Shown: piece after piece, positions 7,562-15,978 of the stretch
How positions within the stretch are numbered: position 1 is the stretch's first letter
Layout of the letters: each line of letters opens with the position of its first letter
Source: JBOFZL01 sp051655155
Lineage (GTDB): Bacteria > Bacillota > Clostridia > Peptostreptococcales > Filifactoraceae
DNA length: 27,920 nucleotides
Assembly (NCBI GenBank): GCA_051655155.1
Contig: JBOFZL010000008.1
Span: 1-27,920, forward strand
Direction of reading: 5' to 3'
Translations under genes and position numbers: made by a program
The notes under the pieces: model-generated
Seen by the model: the letters and a program-made list of their open reading frames with translations, nothing else
Told to the model about the DNA's origin: nothing
Database searches by the model: none

Positions 7562-8002
7562 TTATCTCCCTTCAATATCCATAATTAGATTTATTCTTCT
7601 TTGATGTCTTTCTCCACCAAATTTAGCACCTAAATAAGCATCTACTAACTCTAATGCTAGACTTACTCCTACTACTCTTTCTCCCAATGCTATCATTTGA
7701 CAGTCATTATGTTCTTTAGCCATCTTTGCCGAAAAAGTATCTGATACAACAGCACATCTAATGCCCTTAACCTTATTTGCTGCTAAAGATATACCTATTC
7801 CGGTTCCACAAACTACGATACCTGATTGTACCTCTCCACTGACAACCGCTTTAGCTACCGCCTCTCCATAAGTAGGGTAATCCACTGAATCTGATGAATT
7901 TGTTCCATAATCTACAACTTCATAACCCCTTTCACTTAAATGCTTTGCTATCTCTTCTTTTAAATGGTATCCCCCATGATCTGCACCCAATCCTATTTTC
8001 AT
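7562..8002 (-). CDS. rpiB: Ribose-5-phosphate isomerase B
   Basis: Interconverts ribulose-5-phosphate and ribose-5-phosphate (LacA/RpiB family). In 146 residues it shows D8-H9 in GADHGGYHLK, the catalytic Cys65 in VCGTGIG, and H98 in HNDCQMIALGERV. I start at the second of two adjacent ATGs (8002) because AGGAGG then sits 6 bases away instead of 3. That ribosome binding site overlaps the stop of the upstream tsaC gene, indicating translational coupling. Confidence 0.95.
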   Translation of the reverse strand: MKIGLGADHGGYHLKEEIAKHLSERGYEVVDYGTNSSDSVDYPTYGEAVAKAVVSGEVQSGIVVCGTGIGISLAANKVKGIRCAVVSDTFSAKMAKEHNDCQMIALGERVVGVSLALELVDAYLGAKFGGERHQRRINLIMDIEGR

Positions 8003-8012
8003 CATTGGCCTC

Positions 8013-9017
8013 CTATATAGTTTCTCCTGCCTTCGTTAGTCTATTCATAATAGCATCTTCCATATCTCCCCCTGTAAATCTTGGGCAAAATATTATTTCT
8101 ATCTTATCATCATCTGCTTTTCTTAATGCTATAAATAAATTTTTTCCAAAATCTTCAATATCACTTCCAAGACTCACTCCAATATCCGAAAAAAGCTCCA
8201 TGTCTTCATCTAGACATAATATTCTCACTGCTTTTCCTTCTAATCTCATGGCACTTGAAATCTTTTTCAGTCTTAATTTATCTTCAACTATATATACTTT
8301 AGCCTCTGGACTATAATGCGTATACTTCATTCCTGGAGATTTTGCTACAAAACCATCTTTTAATATACCTTCATCTACTTCTATGTTTTTTATATATTCT
8401 TTTAGCTGATTCTTTCCTATTTTCCCTGGCCTTAATATAGTTGGAACATCTCCTGTTGTATCCACGACAGTTGATTCTAAACCTATTTCAGATTTTTCTG
8501 ATACAATTATTATATCTACTCTATCGTACATTTCTTTAAGAGCTGCCTCTACATCAGTAATTGATGGTTTCCCACTTAGATTAGCAGATGGTGCAGCTAT
8601 TGGAACTCCAGACTTTCTAATAATACTTCTTGCTATTTCATTAGCTGGCATCCTTATAGCTACTGTATCTAATCCACCTGTTGTGGCATATGGAACATTC
8701 TGACTTTTTTTGAATACCAAAGTTAAAGGCCCTGGCCAAAACTTATTCATCAATGTTCTAGCATCATCAGAAATTTCCATAACCAATTCTTCAAGCATTT
8801 CAAAATCTGCAATATGAACAATAAGAGGGTTATCTGAAGGCCTTCCCTTAGCTTTATATATTCTTTTTGCTGCTTGATCATCAAGTGCGTTTGCTCCTAA
8901 TCCATATACAGTTTCTGTTGGAAATATTACGGTTTTACCCTGTTTCAAAGCATTTGCTGCCATTTCTATACCAGCTATATCAGTAATTTCATTTTCTACC
9001 TGCAATATGATCGCCAT
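8013..9017 (-). CDS. tsaC: L-threonylcarbamoyladenylate synthase, long Sua5 type
   Basis: Makes threonylcarbamoyl-AMP from threonine, bicarbonate and ATP for the t6A37 modification of ANN-decoding tRNAs. The YrdC domain spans about 1-200, with KTVIFPTETVYGLGANA at 28-44 and PIAAPSANLSGKPS in the middle. A linker with SPGMKYTHYSPEAKVY and a C-terminal Sua5 domain follow, giving 334 residues, the usual length for the Sua5/YwlC type. AAGGA precedes the ATG. It follows prfA by 12 bases and overlaps the rpiB ribosome binding site. The name ywlC or sua5 would be equally suitable. Confidence 0.95.
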   Translation of the reverse strand: MAIILQVENEITDIAGIEMAANALKQGKTVIFPTETVYGLGANALDDQAAKRIYKAKGRPSDNPLIVHIADFEMLEELVMEISDDARTLMNKFWPGPLTLVFKKSQNVPYATTGGLDTVAIRMPANEIARSIIRKSGVPIAAPSANLSGKPSITDVEAALKEMYDRVDIIIVSEKSEIGLESTVVDTTGDVPTILRPGKIGKNQLKEYIKNIEVDEGILKDGFVAKSPGMKYTHYSPEAKVYIVEDKLRLKKISSAMRLEGKAVRILCLDEDMELFSDIGVSLGSDIEDFGKNLFIALRKADDDKIEIIFCPRFTGGDMEDAIMNRLTKAGETI

Positions 9018-9029
9018 GTTTATCCATCC

Positions 9030-10094
9030 TTATAGTGCCTGCATTTTTTCGGTTTGATCTGTTGTGATTAATGCGTCAATTACCTCATCTAAATCTCCAT
9101 TTAAGTAAGAATCTAGTTTATATAACGTTAAACCAATCCTATGATCTGTAATTCTTCCTTGTGGATAATTGTATGTTCTAATCCTCTCTGATCTATCACC
9201 TGTACCAACTTGACTTTTTCTTTCCTGTGCATTAGCTTTTTGTACTTTTTCTAATTCCATATCATAAAGTTTTGCTTTTAGAATTTTAAATGCTTTTTCC
9301 TTGTTTTTAAGTTGTGATTTTTCATCTTGCATTGATATTACTATACCTGTTGGCATATGGGTAAGACGAACAGCAGAATCCGTTGTATTTACAGACTGTC
9401 CTCCATTTCCCGATGAACGGAAAACATCTACCCTTACATCGTTCATATCTATATCAACCTCTACCTCATCAACCTCTGGAAGAACTGCAACTGTAGCTGT
9501 TGATGTATGAATTCTTCCTTGAGACTCTGTTTCAGGTACCCTCTGAACTCTATGAACTCCTGACTCAAATTTAAGTCTTGAATATACGCCTTTTCCATTT
9601 ATCATGAATACCACCTCTTTGTATCCTCCTCCATCGGTTTCATTGGCAGACATAAGCTCCATCTTCCAACCTCTGTTTGATGCATACATAGTGTACATTC
9701 TAAATAAAACTCCTGCAAATAAAGCTGCTTCATCTCCACCTGCACCACCTCTAATCTCAACAATAACATTCTTATCATCATTAGGATCTTTTGGTAACAA
9801 TAATATATTCATCTCTTTTGTTATAAGTTCCATCGCTTCTTCTTTTTCAGATAATTCCATCTTTGCTAATTCTCTCATCTCTTCATCGCTTTCACTAGAA
9901 AGAATCTCTTTGGAAAACTCTATATCTGCCTTCGTTTGCGTGTACTCTTTATACTTAGTTACTATTGGCTCTAAATCAGCAATTTCCTTTATAATCTTTG
10001 TCCAACGCTTTTGATCACTTATAATATCAGGATCCGCCGCCTGAACATTTAACTCATTGTACTTTTCTTCTAGTACCACTAATTTATCAAACAT
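9030..10094 (-). CDS. prfA: Peptide chain release factor 1
   Basis: RF1 reads UAA and UAG and releases the peptide. In 354 residues it carries the RF1 type tripeptide PET (187-189, the PxT motif) in HRVQRVPETESQGRIHTS and the catalytic GGQ at 231-233 in SSGNGGQSVNT. RF2 would have SPF instead. A GTG three codons earlier (10103) lies inside the ribosome binding sequence AAGGTGG, so the ATG at 10094 is the start. It follows prmC by 69 bases; PrmC methylates the glutamine of GGQ, so the two gene products work together. Confidence 0.97.
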   Translation of the reverse strand: MFDKLVVLEEKYNELNVQAADPDIISDQKRWTKIIKEIADLEPIVTKYKEYTQTKADIEFSKEILSSESDEEMRELAKMELSEKEEAMELITKEMNILLLPKDPNDDKNVIVEIRGGAGGDEAALFAGVLFRMYTMYASNRGWKMELMSANETDGGGYKEVVFMINGKGVYSRLKFESGVHRVQRVPETESQGRIHTSTATVAVLPEVDEVEVDIDMNDVRVDVFRSSGNGGQSVNTTDSAVRLTHMPTGIVISMQDEKSQLKNKEKAFKILKAKLYDMELEKVQKANAQERKSQVGTGDRSERIRTYNYPQGRITDHRIGLTLYKLDSYLNGDLDEVIDALITTDQTEKMQAL

Positions 10095-10163
10095 TTTAAC
10101 CACCTTAGTATTTTATTTTTTCAACTTCATATTATATCAAAATTATAAAACTTACACAAGTTT

Positions 10164-11006
10164 TTAAGGCGTTCTAGCCGTTACCACTCTATCATTACCT
10201 TGTAAATCTTTAACAATTTTTATATCCATATAGCCCAATGTTTCTAATATATCAGGTACCGTTTCGCCCTGATTATACCCTATCTCAAAAACTATAAATC
10301 CCTTACTCTTTATTTTTTTTAAGCCTACTCTTCCTATTTCTCTATAAAAGTAAAGCCCATCCTCCATACCATCTAAGGCTAAATGAGGTTCATAGTTTTT
10401 TACATCAGGCATTAACCCATTTATTTCTTTAGTTTCTATATAAGGGGGATTAGATACAACAAAATCATAGTTTTCACCATCTATACTTTTAAATAAATCC
10501 GATTTTCTTATATTTATTCTACTTTCTACCTTATGCTTATAAGCATTCTCCTTAGCCAATTCCAATGCATAATCACTTATATCTACTGCATCCATAAAAA
10601 GTTTTTGATTTTCGCAGAGCAAAGTTACAGAAATAATACCTGTGCCTACACCTATTTCTAACCCCTTTAAACTTTCATTATTCATTAAAGCTAAAGTTTC
10701 TTCTATGAGAGTTTCTGTATCGGTTCTTGGTACCAAAACCTCTTCCTTACATATAAAATCTCTACCATAAAATTCCCTGAAACCAACAATATAAGCTATA
10801 GGCATATAGGCTTTTCTTAATGACAACATTCTTCTAAACTCTGCTTCATTCAGAGGATCTAACACTTGCCCTTCATTTATCATGAGGTATATTCTATCTA
10901 CCCCTAATGTATGACACAATAATATATTAGCTTCAATATTAGCATACTCAATATCACTTAATTCTGACTTACCTAAAGCTAAAGCCCCTTTTATTGTTAG
11001 TCCCAT
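10164..11006 (-). CDS. prmC: Release factor glutamine N5-methyltransferase
   Basis: Transfers a methyl group from S-adenosylmethionine to the GGQ glutamine of release factors. 280 residues. The N-terminal helical domain includes MPIAYIVGFREFYGRDF. The SAM-binding motif is LEIGVGTGIISVTLL (116-130) and the catalytic NPPY is at 186-189. GAGGAGGGG lies just before the ATG. It is only 2 bases from the stop of yqhQ and is followed by its substrate gene prfA. Confidence 0.96.
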   Translation of the reverse strand: MGLTIKGALALGKSELSDIEYANIEANILLCHTLGVDRIYLMINEGQVLDPLNEAEFRRMLSLRKAYMPIAYIVGFREFYGRDFICKEEVLVPRTDTETLIEETLALMNNESLKGLEIGVGTGIISVTLLCENQKLFMDAVDISDYALELAKENAYKHKVESRINIRKSDLFKSIDGENYDFVVSNPPYIETKEINGLMPDVKNYEPHLALDGMEDGLYFYREIGRVGLKKIKSKGFIVFEIGYNQGETVPDILETLGYMDIKIVKDLQGNDRVVTARTP

Positions 11007-11008
11007 AG

Positions 11009-12010
11009 TTACCCCTCCTCTAAACGAAAAACTTCTTTCCCTTTTTCATCACAAGGAGCTATTCTTCCATCTTTTTTAATTAAATATCTTGAATATTCTA
11101 CCTCATCAGTCCCTAAGGCTGCCTTTATAGATGCTATAGCAACTTCTATTTGACTTTCATCAGGTTCCTTAGTTGTAATATATTGCAATAATAAACCTGG
11201 GGTTATTAAAAACCTTGTAAACGGATTTTGATACTTACCTGCCATACGAATAAACTCATAAGACACTCCTGCAGCTAAAGGAAACAGTAAAAACTTAATT
11301 ACTGACCTTACCCATACATTTGTGACACCTACAAAAGCTCCAATTATTATAGATATAATGAGAACAATAAAAATAAAATTTGTTCCACATCTAGGATGTA
11401 ATCTTGATTGTGCCTTTACATTCTCAACTGTCAACTCCAACTCCTTTTCGTTGCAAAACACAGATTTGTGCTCTGCTCCATGATATTGAAATACCCTTCT
11501 TATATCCTTAATAAATGACATTACTACCAGATATCCTACAAAAATCCCAAGTTTTACTGTGCCTTCCCTAAATGATAACCATATAGTTCTCTCTGCCCCT
11601 GTAGCCTTATGCTTTGCCAAAAAGGTAGGTAAAACTATAAATAAGCAAATAGAAATAGCAAAAGCAAAAACGACAGAAAATCCATTTAACACTGATTCAG
11701 CCTTATCTCCAAAAGTCTTTCTCATAAAGTTATCAAACCAACCAACTTCTTCATCTTCAGAGATTTCTGCAAAAAAATCTGCTGAATATGTTAAATCCTT
11801 ACTCCCTTCAATCATTGAGTCTACCATAGCAAAAAAACCTCTAAATATTGGTATTTTTCTAAGTCCACCCTTACTAAAATTCTTAACGGACTCTTTTTTA
11901 ACAACAATATCTCCATCTTGCTTTCTTACAGCAACTGCCTTTTTATCTTCACAGCGCATCATAACGCCTTCAATCAACGCCTGACCACCAACATTCTTTT
12001 TACATCCCAT
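11009..12010 (-). CDS. yqhQ: DUF1385 membrane protein (YqhQ family)
   Basis: This 333-residue protein belongs to the DUF1385/YqhQ family, of unclear function. It begins with the hallmark VGGQALIEGVMMR (7-19). About four hydrophobic segments follow, including VVFAFAISICLFIVLPTFLA and FIFIVLIISIIIGAFVGV. Between them sit the conserved YHGAEHKSVFCNE and SRLHPRCGTNF, whose His and Cys residues suggest a metal site (inference). AAAGGAG lies 6 bases before the ATG. A perfect TATAAT (12038-12033) lies upstream, but I find no good -35, so it may also be fed by read-through of the rpmE terminator. The family commonly sits between rpmE and prmC/prfA, as here. Confidence 0.9.
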   Translation of the reverse strand: MGCKKNVGGQALIEGVMMRCEDKKAVAVRKQDGDIVVKKESVKNFSKGGLRKIPIFRGFFAMVDSMIEGSKDLTYSADFFAEISEDEEVGWFDNFMRKTFGDKAESVLNGFSVVFAFAISICLFIVLPTFLAKHKATGAERTIWLSFREGTVKLGIFVGYLVVMSFIKDIRRVFQYHGAEHKSVFCNEKELELTVENVKAQSRLHPRCGTNFIFIVLIISIIIGAFVGVTNVWVRSVIKFLLFPLAAGVSYEFIRMAGKYQNPFTRFLITPGLLLQYITTKEPDESQIEVAIASIKAALGTDEVEYSRYLIKKDGRIAPCDEKGKEVFRLEEG

Positions 12011-12062
12011 ATAAATCTCCTTTCAAAAGTATATTATACATCATTTGAAAAAAAAATGATAC

Positions 12063-12092
12063 AAAAAAGGAGCCTAAAATTTAGGCTCCTTA
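12063..12092 (-). terminator. Intrinsic terminator of rpmE
   Basis: On the minus strand AAGGAGCCTAAA pairs with TTTAGGCTCCTT, followed by TTTT and then TGTATC. It lies 12 bases after the rpmE stop and before yqhQ. Some read-through probably feeds yqhQ. Confidence 0.92.
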
Positions 12093-12103
12093 AGGAAATT
12101 TCA

Positions 12104-12304
12104 CTATTTTCTACTGAACTTAGTATTGAATTTCTCAATTCTTCCACCTTTTTCTATGGTCTTAGCTTGACCAGTATAGAAAGGATGACAAGCTGAACAT
12201 ACCTCTACACGAATTTCGTCCTTAGTAGAGCCTGCCTTAAATGTGTTTCCACAAATACAGCTGATTTCTATTTCCTTAAAATTGGGATGGATACCTGGTT
12301 TCAT
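12104..12304 (-). CDS. rpmE: 50S ribosomal protein L31, zinc-binding type
   Basis: 66 residues, the usual L31 length. Cysteines at 16, 18, 36 and 39 (SCICGN and VCSACHPFYTG) make the C+ zinc-ribbon form. AGAGGTGA precedes the ATG by 7 bases. Its own promoter overlaps the end of rho and a terminator follows, so it can be transcribed alone as well as with rho. Confidence 0.97.
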   Translation of the reverse strand: MKPGIHPNFKEIEISCICGNTFKAGSTKDEIRVEVCSACHPFYTGQAKTIEKGGRIEKFNTKFSRK

Positions 12305-12350
12305 TTTGCTTCACCTCTTTCTCTTCACCATTACGTTTTCTAACTTTTAT

Positions 12351-12379
12351 AGTATATCATAGCATATAAAATATATCAA
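12351..12379 (-). promoter_or_regulatory. Promoter of rpmE, overlapping the rho stop codon
   Basis: On the minus strand -35 TTGATA (12379-12374), a 17-base spacer and -10 TATACT (12356-12351), with a TGA extension before the -10. The -35 contains the TGA stop of rho. No terminator is visible between rho and rpmE. Confidence 0.7.
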
Positions 12380-13743
12380 GAAAAAATTTTGCCAATAGTA
12401 GATAAAAATTCATCATTACTTTGAGAGTTTGACATTATACTTATAATATTTTCCATTATTTCTTGCTGACTCACATTACTCATGGCCTGCCTCAATTTCA
12501 TAACTACTTCTTGTTCCCTATCGGTAAGCAATAATTCATCTCGTCTTGTTCCCGATCTAAAGATATCTATAGCAGGGAATACCCTTTTATCTGCTAACTT
12601 ACGATCCAAGTGTAACTCCATATTACCTGTGCCTTTAAATTCTTCATAAACCACATCGTCCATACGAGATCCTGTATCTACAAGTGCTGTAGCTAAAATA
12701 GTCAATGATCCACCTCCTCGTATATTTCTTGCAGAACCAAAAAATTTCTTCGGTCCATAAAGAGCTCCAGGATCAAGACCCCCTGACAAAGTCCTACCTG
12801 ATGGATTACAAGTAAGGTTATACGCCCTTGCTAATCGTGTTAAACTATCTAAAAGTATAACCACATCTTTTCCATGTTCCACAAGGTTCTTAGCCCTACA
12901 TAACACCAATTCTGCCATTTTTATATGATTGCTTGGCATTTCATCAAAAGTCGAAGAAATAACGTCTGCATCTACAGACTCTCTTATATCTGTAACCTCT
13001 TCAGGCCTTTCATCTACCAGAAGGACAATTAGCTCTACATCTTTATTATTCTTTCTTATTCCATTAGCTATAAGCTTTAATAAAGTGGTTTTACCAGCTT
13101 TAGGAGGTGCTACAATAAGTCCCCTTTGGCCTTTTCCTATAGGTGCCAGAATATCAACAAGTCGTGTTGATATTTCTTCTCTTATCATTTCCACCTTTAG
13201 CCTTTCATCAGGATAAATAGGCGTTAGTTTATCAAAATCTAATCTCTTAGCTGCAATATCAGGCTTAATCCCATTAACTGATTTCACATAAAGCACAGCC
13301 CTAAACTTTTCTCCGGACTTCGGAGGTCTTGTTATTCCCAACACCTTATCTCCCGTTTTCATTCTAAAGCGTTTAATCTGGGATGGTCCAATATAAACAT
13401 CATTATCAGTAGAAAGGTAATTAGGCCCTCTTAAAAATCCAAATCCCTCTGGCAATACCTCCAAAACCCCTTCTGCAGTTTCCGAATTTTCATCATTTAT
13501 TATGTTATCATATGAGGCTCTATCATACAATTTACTCTTGTTTAATGAAGAGTCTCTCACATCATTTATCTGTTCTTCTTCAATATATCCCTCTTGAATC
13601 ATAACAACATTTAGGTCTTCACTATTTTCTAATAACTTCTCTATTAACCTATCTTTGGAAAAGTTACTTACCGATTTCAATCCAATACTCTTTCCTAGCT
13701 CTCTCAATTGAGATAACTTTAACTCTTCTAGTTTTATTTTCAT
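12376..13743 (-). CDS. rho: Transcription termination factor Rho
   Basis: Hexameric RNA-dependent ATPase that pulls RNA from polymerase. 455 residues. The N-terminal helix bundle spans 1-45; then comes an acidic, poorly ordered linker of about 45 residues; the cold-shock RNA-binding domain starts near 91 and contains GFGFLRG (100-106). The ATPase core has Walker A APPKAGKTT (212-220), DERPEE, Walker B VILLDSLTR (295-303) and the RNA-contacting GALYGPKKFFGSARNI loop. The ribosome binding site AGTGGGG is weaker than in neighbouring genes. It is transcribed from its own promoter, divergent from glpX, and runs toward rpmE without a terminator. Confidence 0.97.
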   Translation of the reverse strand: MKIKLEELKLSQLRELGKSIGLKSVSNFSKDRLIEKLLENSEDLNVVMIQEGYIEEEQINDVRDSSLNKSKLYDRASYDNIINDENSETAEGVLEVLPEGFGFLRGPNYLSTDNDVYIGPSQIKRFRMKTGDKVLGITRPPKSGEKFRAVLYVKSVNGIKPDIAAKRLDFDKLTPIYPDERLKVEMIREEISTRLVDILAPIGKGQRGLIVAPPKAGKTTLLKLIANGIRKNNKDVELIVLLVDERPEEVTDIRESVDADVISSTFDEMPSNHIKMAELVLCRAKNLVEHGKDVVILLDSLTRLARAYNLTCNPSGRTLSGGLDPGALYGPKKFFGSARNIRGGGSLTILATALVDTGSRMDDVVYEEFKGTGNMELHLDRKLADKRVFPAIDIFRSGTRRDELLLTDREQEVVMKLRQAMSNVSQQEIMENIISIMSNSQSNDEFLSTIGKIFS

Positions 13744-13775
13744 TTTAACCCCACTTAATTTATTCGTATATTGCT

Positions 13776-13804
13776 TTTATACCACGAAATAGATATTTTT
13801 TCAA
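13776..13804 (-). promoter_or_regulatory. Promoter of rho
   Basis: On the minus strand -35 TTGAAA (13804-13799), a 17-base spacer and -10 TATAAA (13781-13776) with a TGG extension. It gives a leader of about 25-30 bases. Confidence 0.75.
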
Positions 13805-13815
13805 GAAAATATGCA

Positions 13816-13844
13816 TTGCACTTTATAGTGATATACTATATAAT
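13816..13844 (+). promoter_or_regulatory. Promoter of glpX
   Basis: -35 TTGCAC (13816-13821), 17-base spacer, perfect -10 TATAAT (13839-13844). It lies back to back with the rho promoter; the two -35 boxes are 11 bases apart. Confidence 0.8.
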
Positions 13845-13883
13845 GAATATTATTGATATATACTATACTAATAGGAGGTTTGT

Positions 13884-14879
13884 ATGGATAGAAACATTGC
13901 TTTAGAACTTATCAGAGTTACAGAAGCTGCAGCTTTAGCATCTGCAAAGTTTATGGGAAGAGGAGATAAAAACGGAGCAGATGGAGCCGCTGTAGAGGGA
14001 ATGAGAAAGGCTTTTGAGTCAATTGATATAAGAGGCGAGATAGTAATAGGCGAAGGGGAATTAGATGAAGCCCCTATGCTATACGTTGGAGAAAAAGTAG
14101 GTACAGGTTATGGAATTGAAGTTGACATAGCTGTGGATCCACTGGATGGTACCTCTTTAATAGCTAAAGGTCTACCAAATGCTATAGCTGTAATTGCCAT
14201 GGCAGAAAAAAACTGTTTACTAAAAGCTCCTGACACTTACATGAAAAAAATAGTTGTTGGCCCTGCTGCTAAAGGCTGTGTGAGTCTTGAAAAAAGTGTT
14301 AAAGATAACCTTAAATCTGTTGCAAAAGCGCTAAATAAACCTATTTCTGAAGTTACTCTGAGTATTTTAGACAGAGATAGACATTCAAAAATAATTGAAG
14401 AAGCAAGAGAAACTGGAGCTAGAATTCAAGTCTTTAACGAAGGTGACGTTGCTGCTGCAATAGCAACTTGCTTCCCTGAAACGGGTATAGATATAATGTT
14501 AGGTTCAGGAGGAGCTCCCGAAGGAGTAATTGCTGCTGCTGCTGTTAAAATCTTAGGTGGAGATATGATGGGACAGCTTGATCCCATGAGCGAACAAGAA
14601 CTTTCTCGTTGCCATGAAATGGGATTTAGTGATGAAAAAATAAAAGAAATCTTAACTTTAGATCAGTTAGTTAAAGGAGATGAAGTTTATTTTGCAGCAA
14701 CAGGAATCTCAGGTGGAGATTTACTAGATGGAGTAACTTATTTAGGTGATGGAAGAGCAAAAACTCATTCAGTTGTAATGCGTGCTCCAACAGGAACAAT
14801 AAGATTTATAGAAGCTACTCATAGACTAAATAAAAATGAGGTTGTTAGCGATTTAATGGAAAAATATAGTAAGGCATAA
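13884..14879 (+). CDS. glpX: Class II fructose-1,6-bisphosphatase
   Basis: Removes the 1-phosphate from fructose-1,6-bisphosphate in gluconeogenesis. 331 residues, family length. The substrate/metal region is GEIVIGEGELDEAPMLYVGE (51-70), followed by the metal motif DPLDGT (85-90). SGGAPEGVIAAAAVKILGGDMMGQL and TGISGGDLLDG are typical of GlpX. AGGAGG lies 5 bases before the ATG. It is the only gene in the rho neighbourhood on the plus strand and is monocistronic, with its own promoter and terminator. Confidence 0.97.
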   Translation: MDRNIALELIRVTEAAALASAKFMGRGDKNGADGAAVEGMRKAFESIDIRGEIVIGEGELDEAPMLYVGEKVGTGYGIEVDIAVDPLDGTSLIAKGLPNAIAVIAMAEKNCLLKAPDTYMKKIVVGPAAKGCVSLEKSVKDNLKSVAKALNKPISEVTLSILDRDRHSKIIEEARETGARIQVFNEGDVAAAIATCFPETGIDIMLGSGGAPEGVIAAAAVKILGGDMMGQLDPMSEQELSRCHEMGFSDEKIKEILTLDQLVKGDEVYFAATGISGGDLLDGVTYLGDGRAKTHSVVMRAPTGTIRFIEATHRLNKNEVVSDLMEKYSKA

Positions 14880-14894
14880 ATAATATTTAATGAT

Positions 14895-14943
14895 AGAAAA
14901 AGGTAAAATAAGAGAATTTACATTCAAATATTTTACCTTTTTT
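14895..14943 (+). terminator. Intrinsic terminator of glpX, possibly bidirectional
   Basis: AAAAAGGTAAAATA (14897-14910) pairs with TATTTTACCTTTTT, ending in a run of six T. The A-rich 5' arm would also give a T tract on the other strand. Confidence 0.9.
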
Positions 14944-15037
14944 AATATCATACAAAAATAATCTTGAGATATTTACTATCAATGAACCAATAAATAAATC
15001 TCTATATAATGTCAAATCTTAATTCACACTATTTAGC

Positions 15038-15220
15038 TTAATTTCTTCTTAAAAACTGATAAACTGAAATACTTATCAATATTAATAATATGAAATAAAT
15101 TAAAATTAAATCTACCCTAATTATTGGTCCAGAAACCTTTGAAGCCCAATTTGTCACAGCAATTTCCCATATTGCATAACCAATTAACGAAATGATGGTT
15201 AAAATTTGTATTTTTGTCAT
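15038..15220 (-). CDS. Small two-helix membrane protein of unknown function
   Basis: 60 residues. Two hydrophobic segments (about 6-24 and 38-56) are joined by a short polar stretch with TNWASKVSGPIIRVD, and the protein ends in the positively charged FLRRN. GGGGAGGGG lies about 11 bases before the ATG, and a possible promoter lies upstream, so it is probably a real gene. I do not recognise the family. It follows lepB on the same strand with a 118-base gap and no clear terminator between, so it may be read together with lepB. Confidence 0.7.
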   Translation of the reverse strand: MTKIQILTIISLIGYAIWEIAVTNWASKVSGPIIRVDLILIYFILLILISISVYQFLRRN

Positions 15221-15247
15221 TTTTTAATACCCCTCCCCTATAAATTT

Positions 15248-15278
15248 ATTATAGTGTAGTCGTTATTCAGTTTTGCAA
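15248..15278 (-). promoter_or_regulatory. Candidate promoter of the 60-residue membrane protein
   Basis: On the minus strand -35 TTGCAA (15278-15273) and -10 TATAAT (15253-15248). The spacer is 19 bases, longer than ideal. Confidence 0.35.
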
Positions 15279-15338
15279 TATTCAATATGTTACACATATA
15301 TTGGCAACATTTAATTAATACCTTTTCGTAAGATTTTA

Positions 15339-15875
15339 TTAACTAAAATTTGTAGTTATTTTGTTAAATGGAAAAAGTCTAACAAAAATCTTTCCCATAA
15401 TCTTATCTACACTTACAGTACCTACCAGTTCTGATCTTGAATCTGTGCTGTTCAACCTATTATCTCCCATAACAAAAATCTGACCTTCCGGTACTATAAT
15501 ATCTACATTATCATCGGTTACCCCTTCGTTAATATATTCTTCAACTAAAAGTTCATCATTTCGCCAAACATCCCCATCTGCTACAACTATATGATCTCCA
15601 GCAACACCTATTACCCTTTTTACTAAATCTTTTGCATTACCCTTGTCATCTTTTAGCTCAGACTCAAAAACTATTATATCGCCATGAGTAGGCGGTTCAT
15701 TTTTATATGCCATTCTATTCATTAGTAGATAGTCTTTTGGTTCAAGAGTTGGAACCATAGACTCACCATTGACCAAAGTTGGTTTAACAAAGCTAGTTAT
15801 TAAAAATGCTAAAACAATTGCTATTATTATTACCTTTACCCATTCAAAAACTTCTTTTAATATTGTATTACTCAT
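15339..15875 (-). CDS. lepB: Signal peptidase I
   Basis: Cleaves signal peptides from exported proteins at the outer face of the membrane. 178 residues, the short Gram-positive SipS type. A single membrane helix spans about 12-29. Catalytic Ser39 is in NGESMVPTL and the general base Lys86 is in LVKRVIGVAGD; the end has FVMGDNRLNSTDSR. I use the ATG at 15875, with GGGAG 6 bases upstream, rather than the in-frame ATG at 15899, which has none. It has a good promoter overlapping that of the divergent gene at 15979. Confidence 0.95.
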   Translation of the reverse strand: MSNTILKEVFEWVKVIIIAIVLAFLITSFVKPTLVNGESMVPTLEPKDYLLMNRMAYKNEPPTHGDIIVFESELKDDKGNAKDLVKRVIGVAGDHIVVADGDVWRNDELLVEEYINEGVTDDNVDIIVPEGQIFVMGDNRLNSTDSRSELVGTVSVDKIMGKIFVRLFPFNKITTNFS

Positions 15876-15908
15876 ATTTTTCTCCCATCTATTTTTCATA
15901 TATATTAC

Positions 15909-15937
15909 ATTCTAACTCATTTCTTGCAATTATTCAA
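15909..15937 (-). promoter_or_regulatory. Promoter of lepB
   Basis: On the minus strand -35 TTGAAT (15937-15932), 17-base spacer, -10 TAGAAT (15914-15909). It is interlocked with the plus-strand promoter at 15924-15952. Confidence 0.6.
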
Positions 15938-15952
15938 GTTTAAAGCTAAAAT
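15924..15952 (+). promoter_or_regulatory. Promoter of the MltG-like gene
   Basis: -35 TTGCAA (15924-15929), 17-base spacer, -10 TAAAAT (15947-15952). The expected start near 15959 gives a 20-base leader that includes AAGGATG. Confidence 0.6.
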
Positions 15953-15978
15953 ATAGATGAAAGGATGATGATATTACT

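Noticed and set aside
9604..10014. Plus-strand open frame of 136 codons inside prfA
   Set aside because: Antisense to a conserved gene; no ribosome binding site; the protein is Ser/Ile-rich noise from the reverse frame.
15279..15338. Terminator of lepB
   Set aside because: Only a 5-pair ATGTT/AACAT hairpin without a T run is present, too weak to call; read-through to the small membrane protein is possible.
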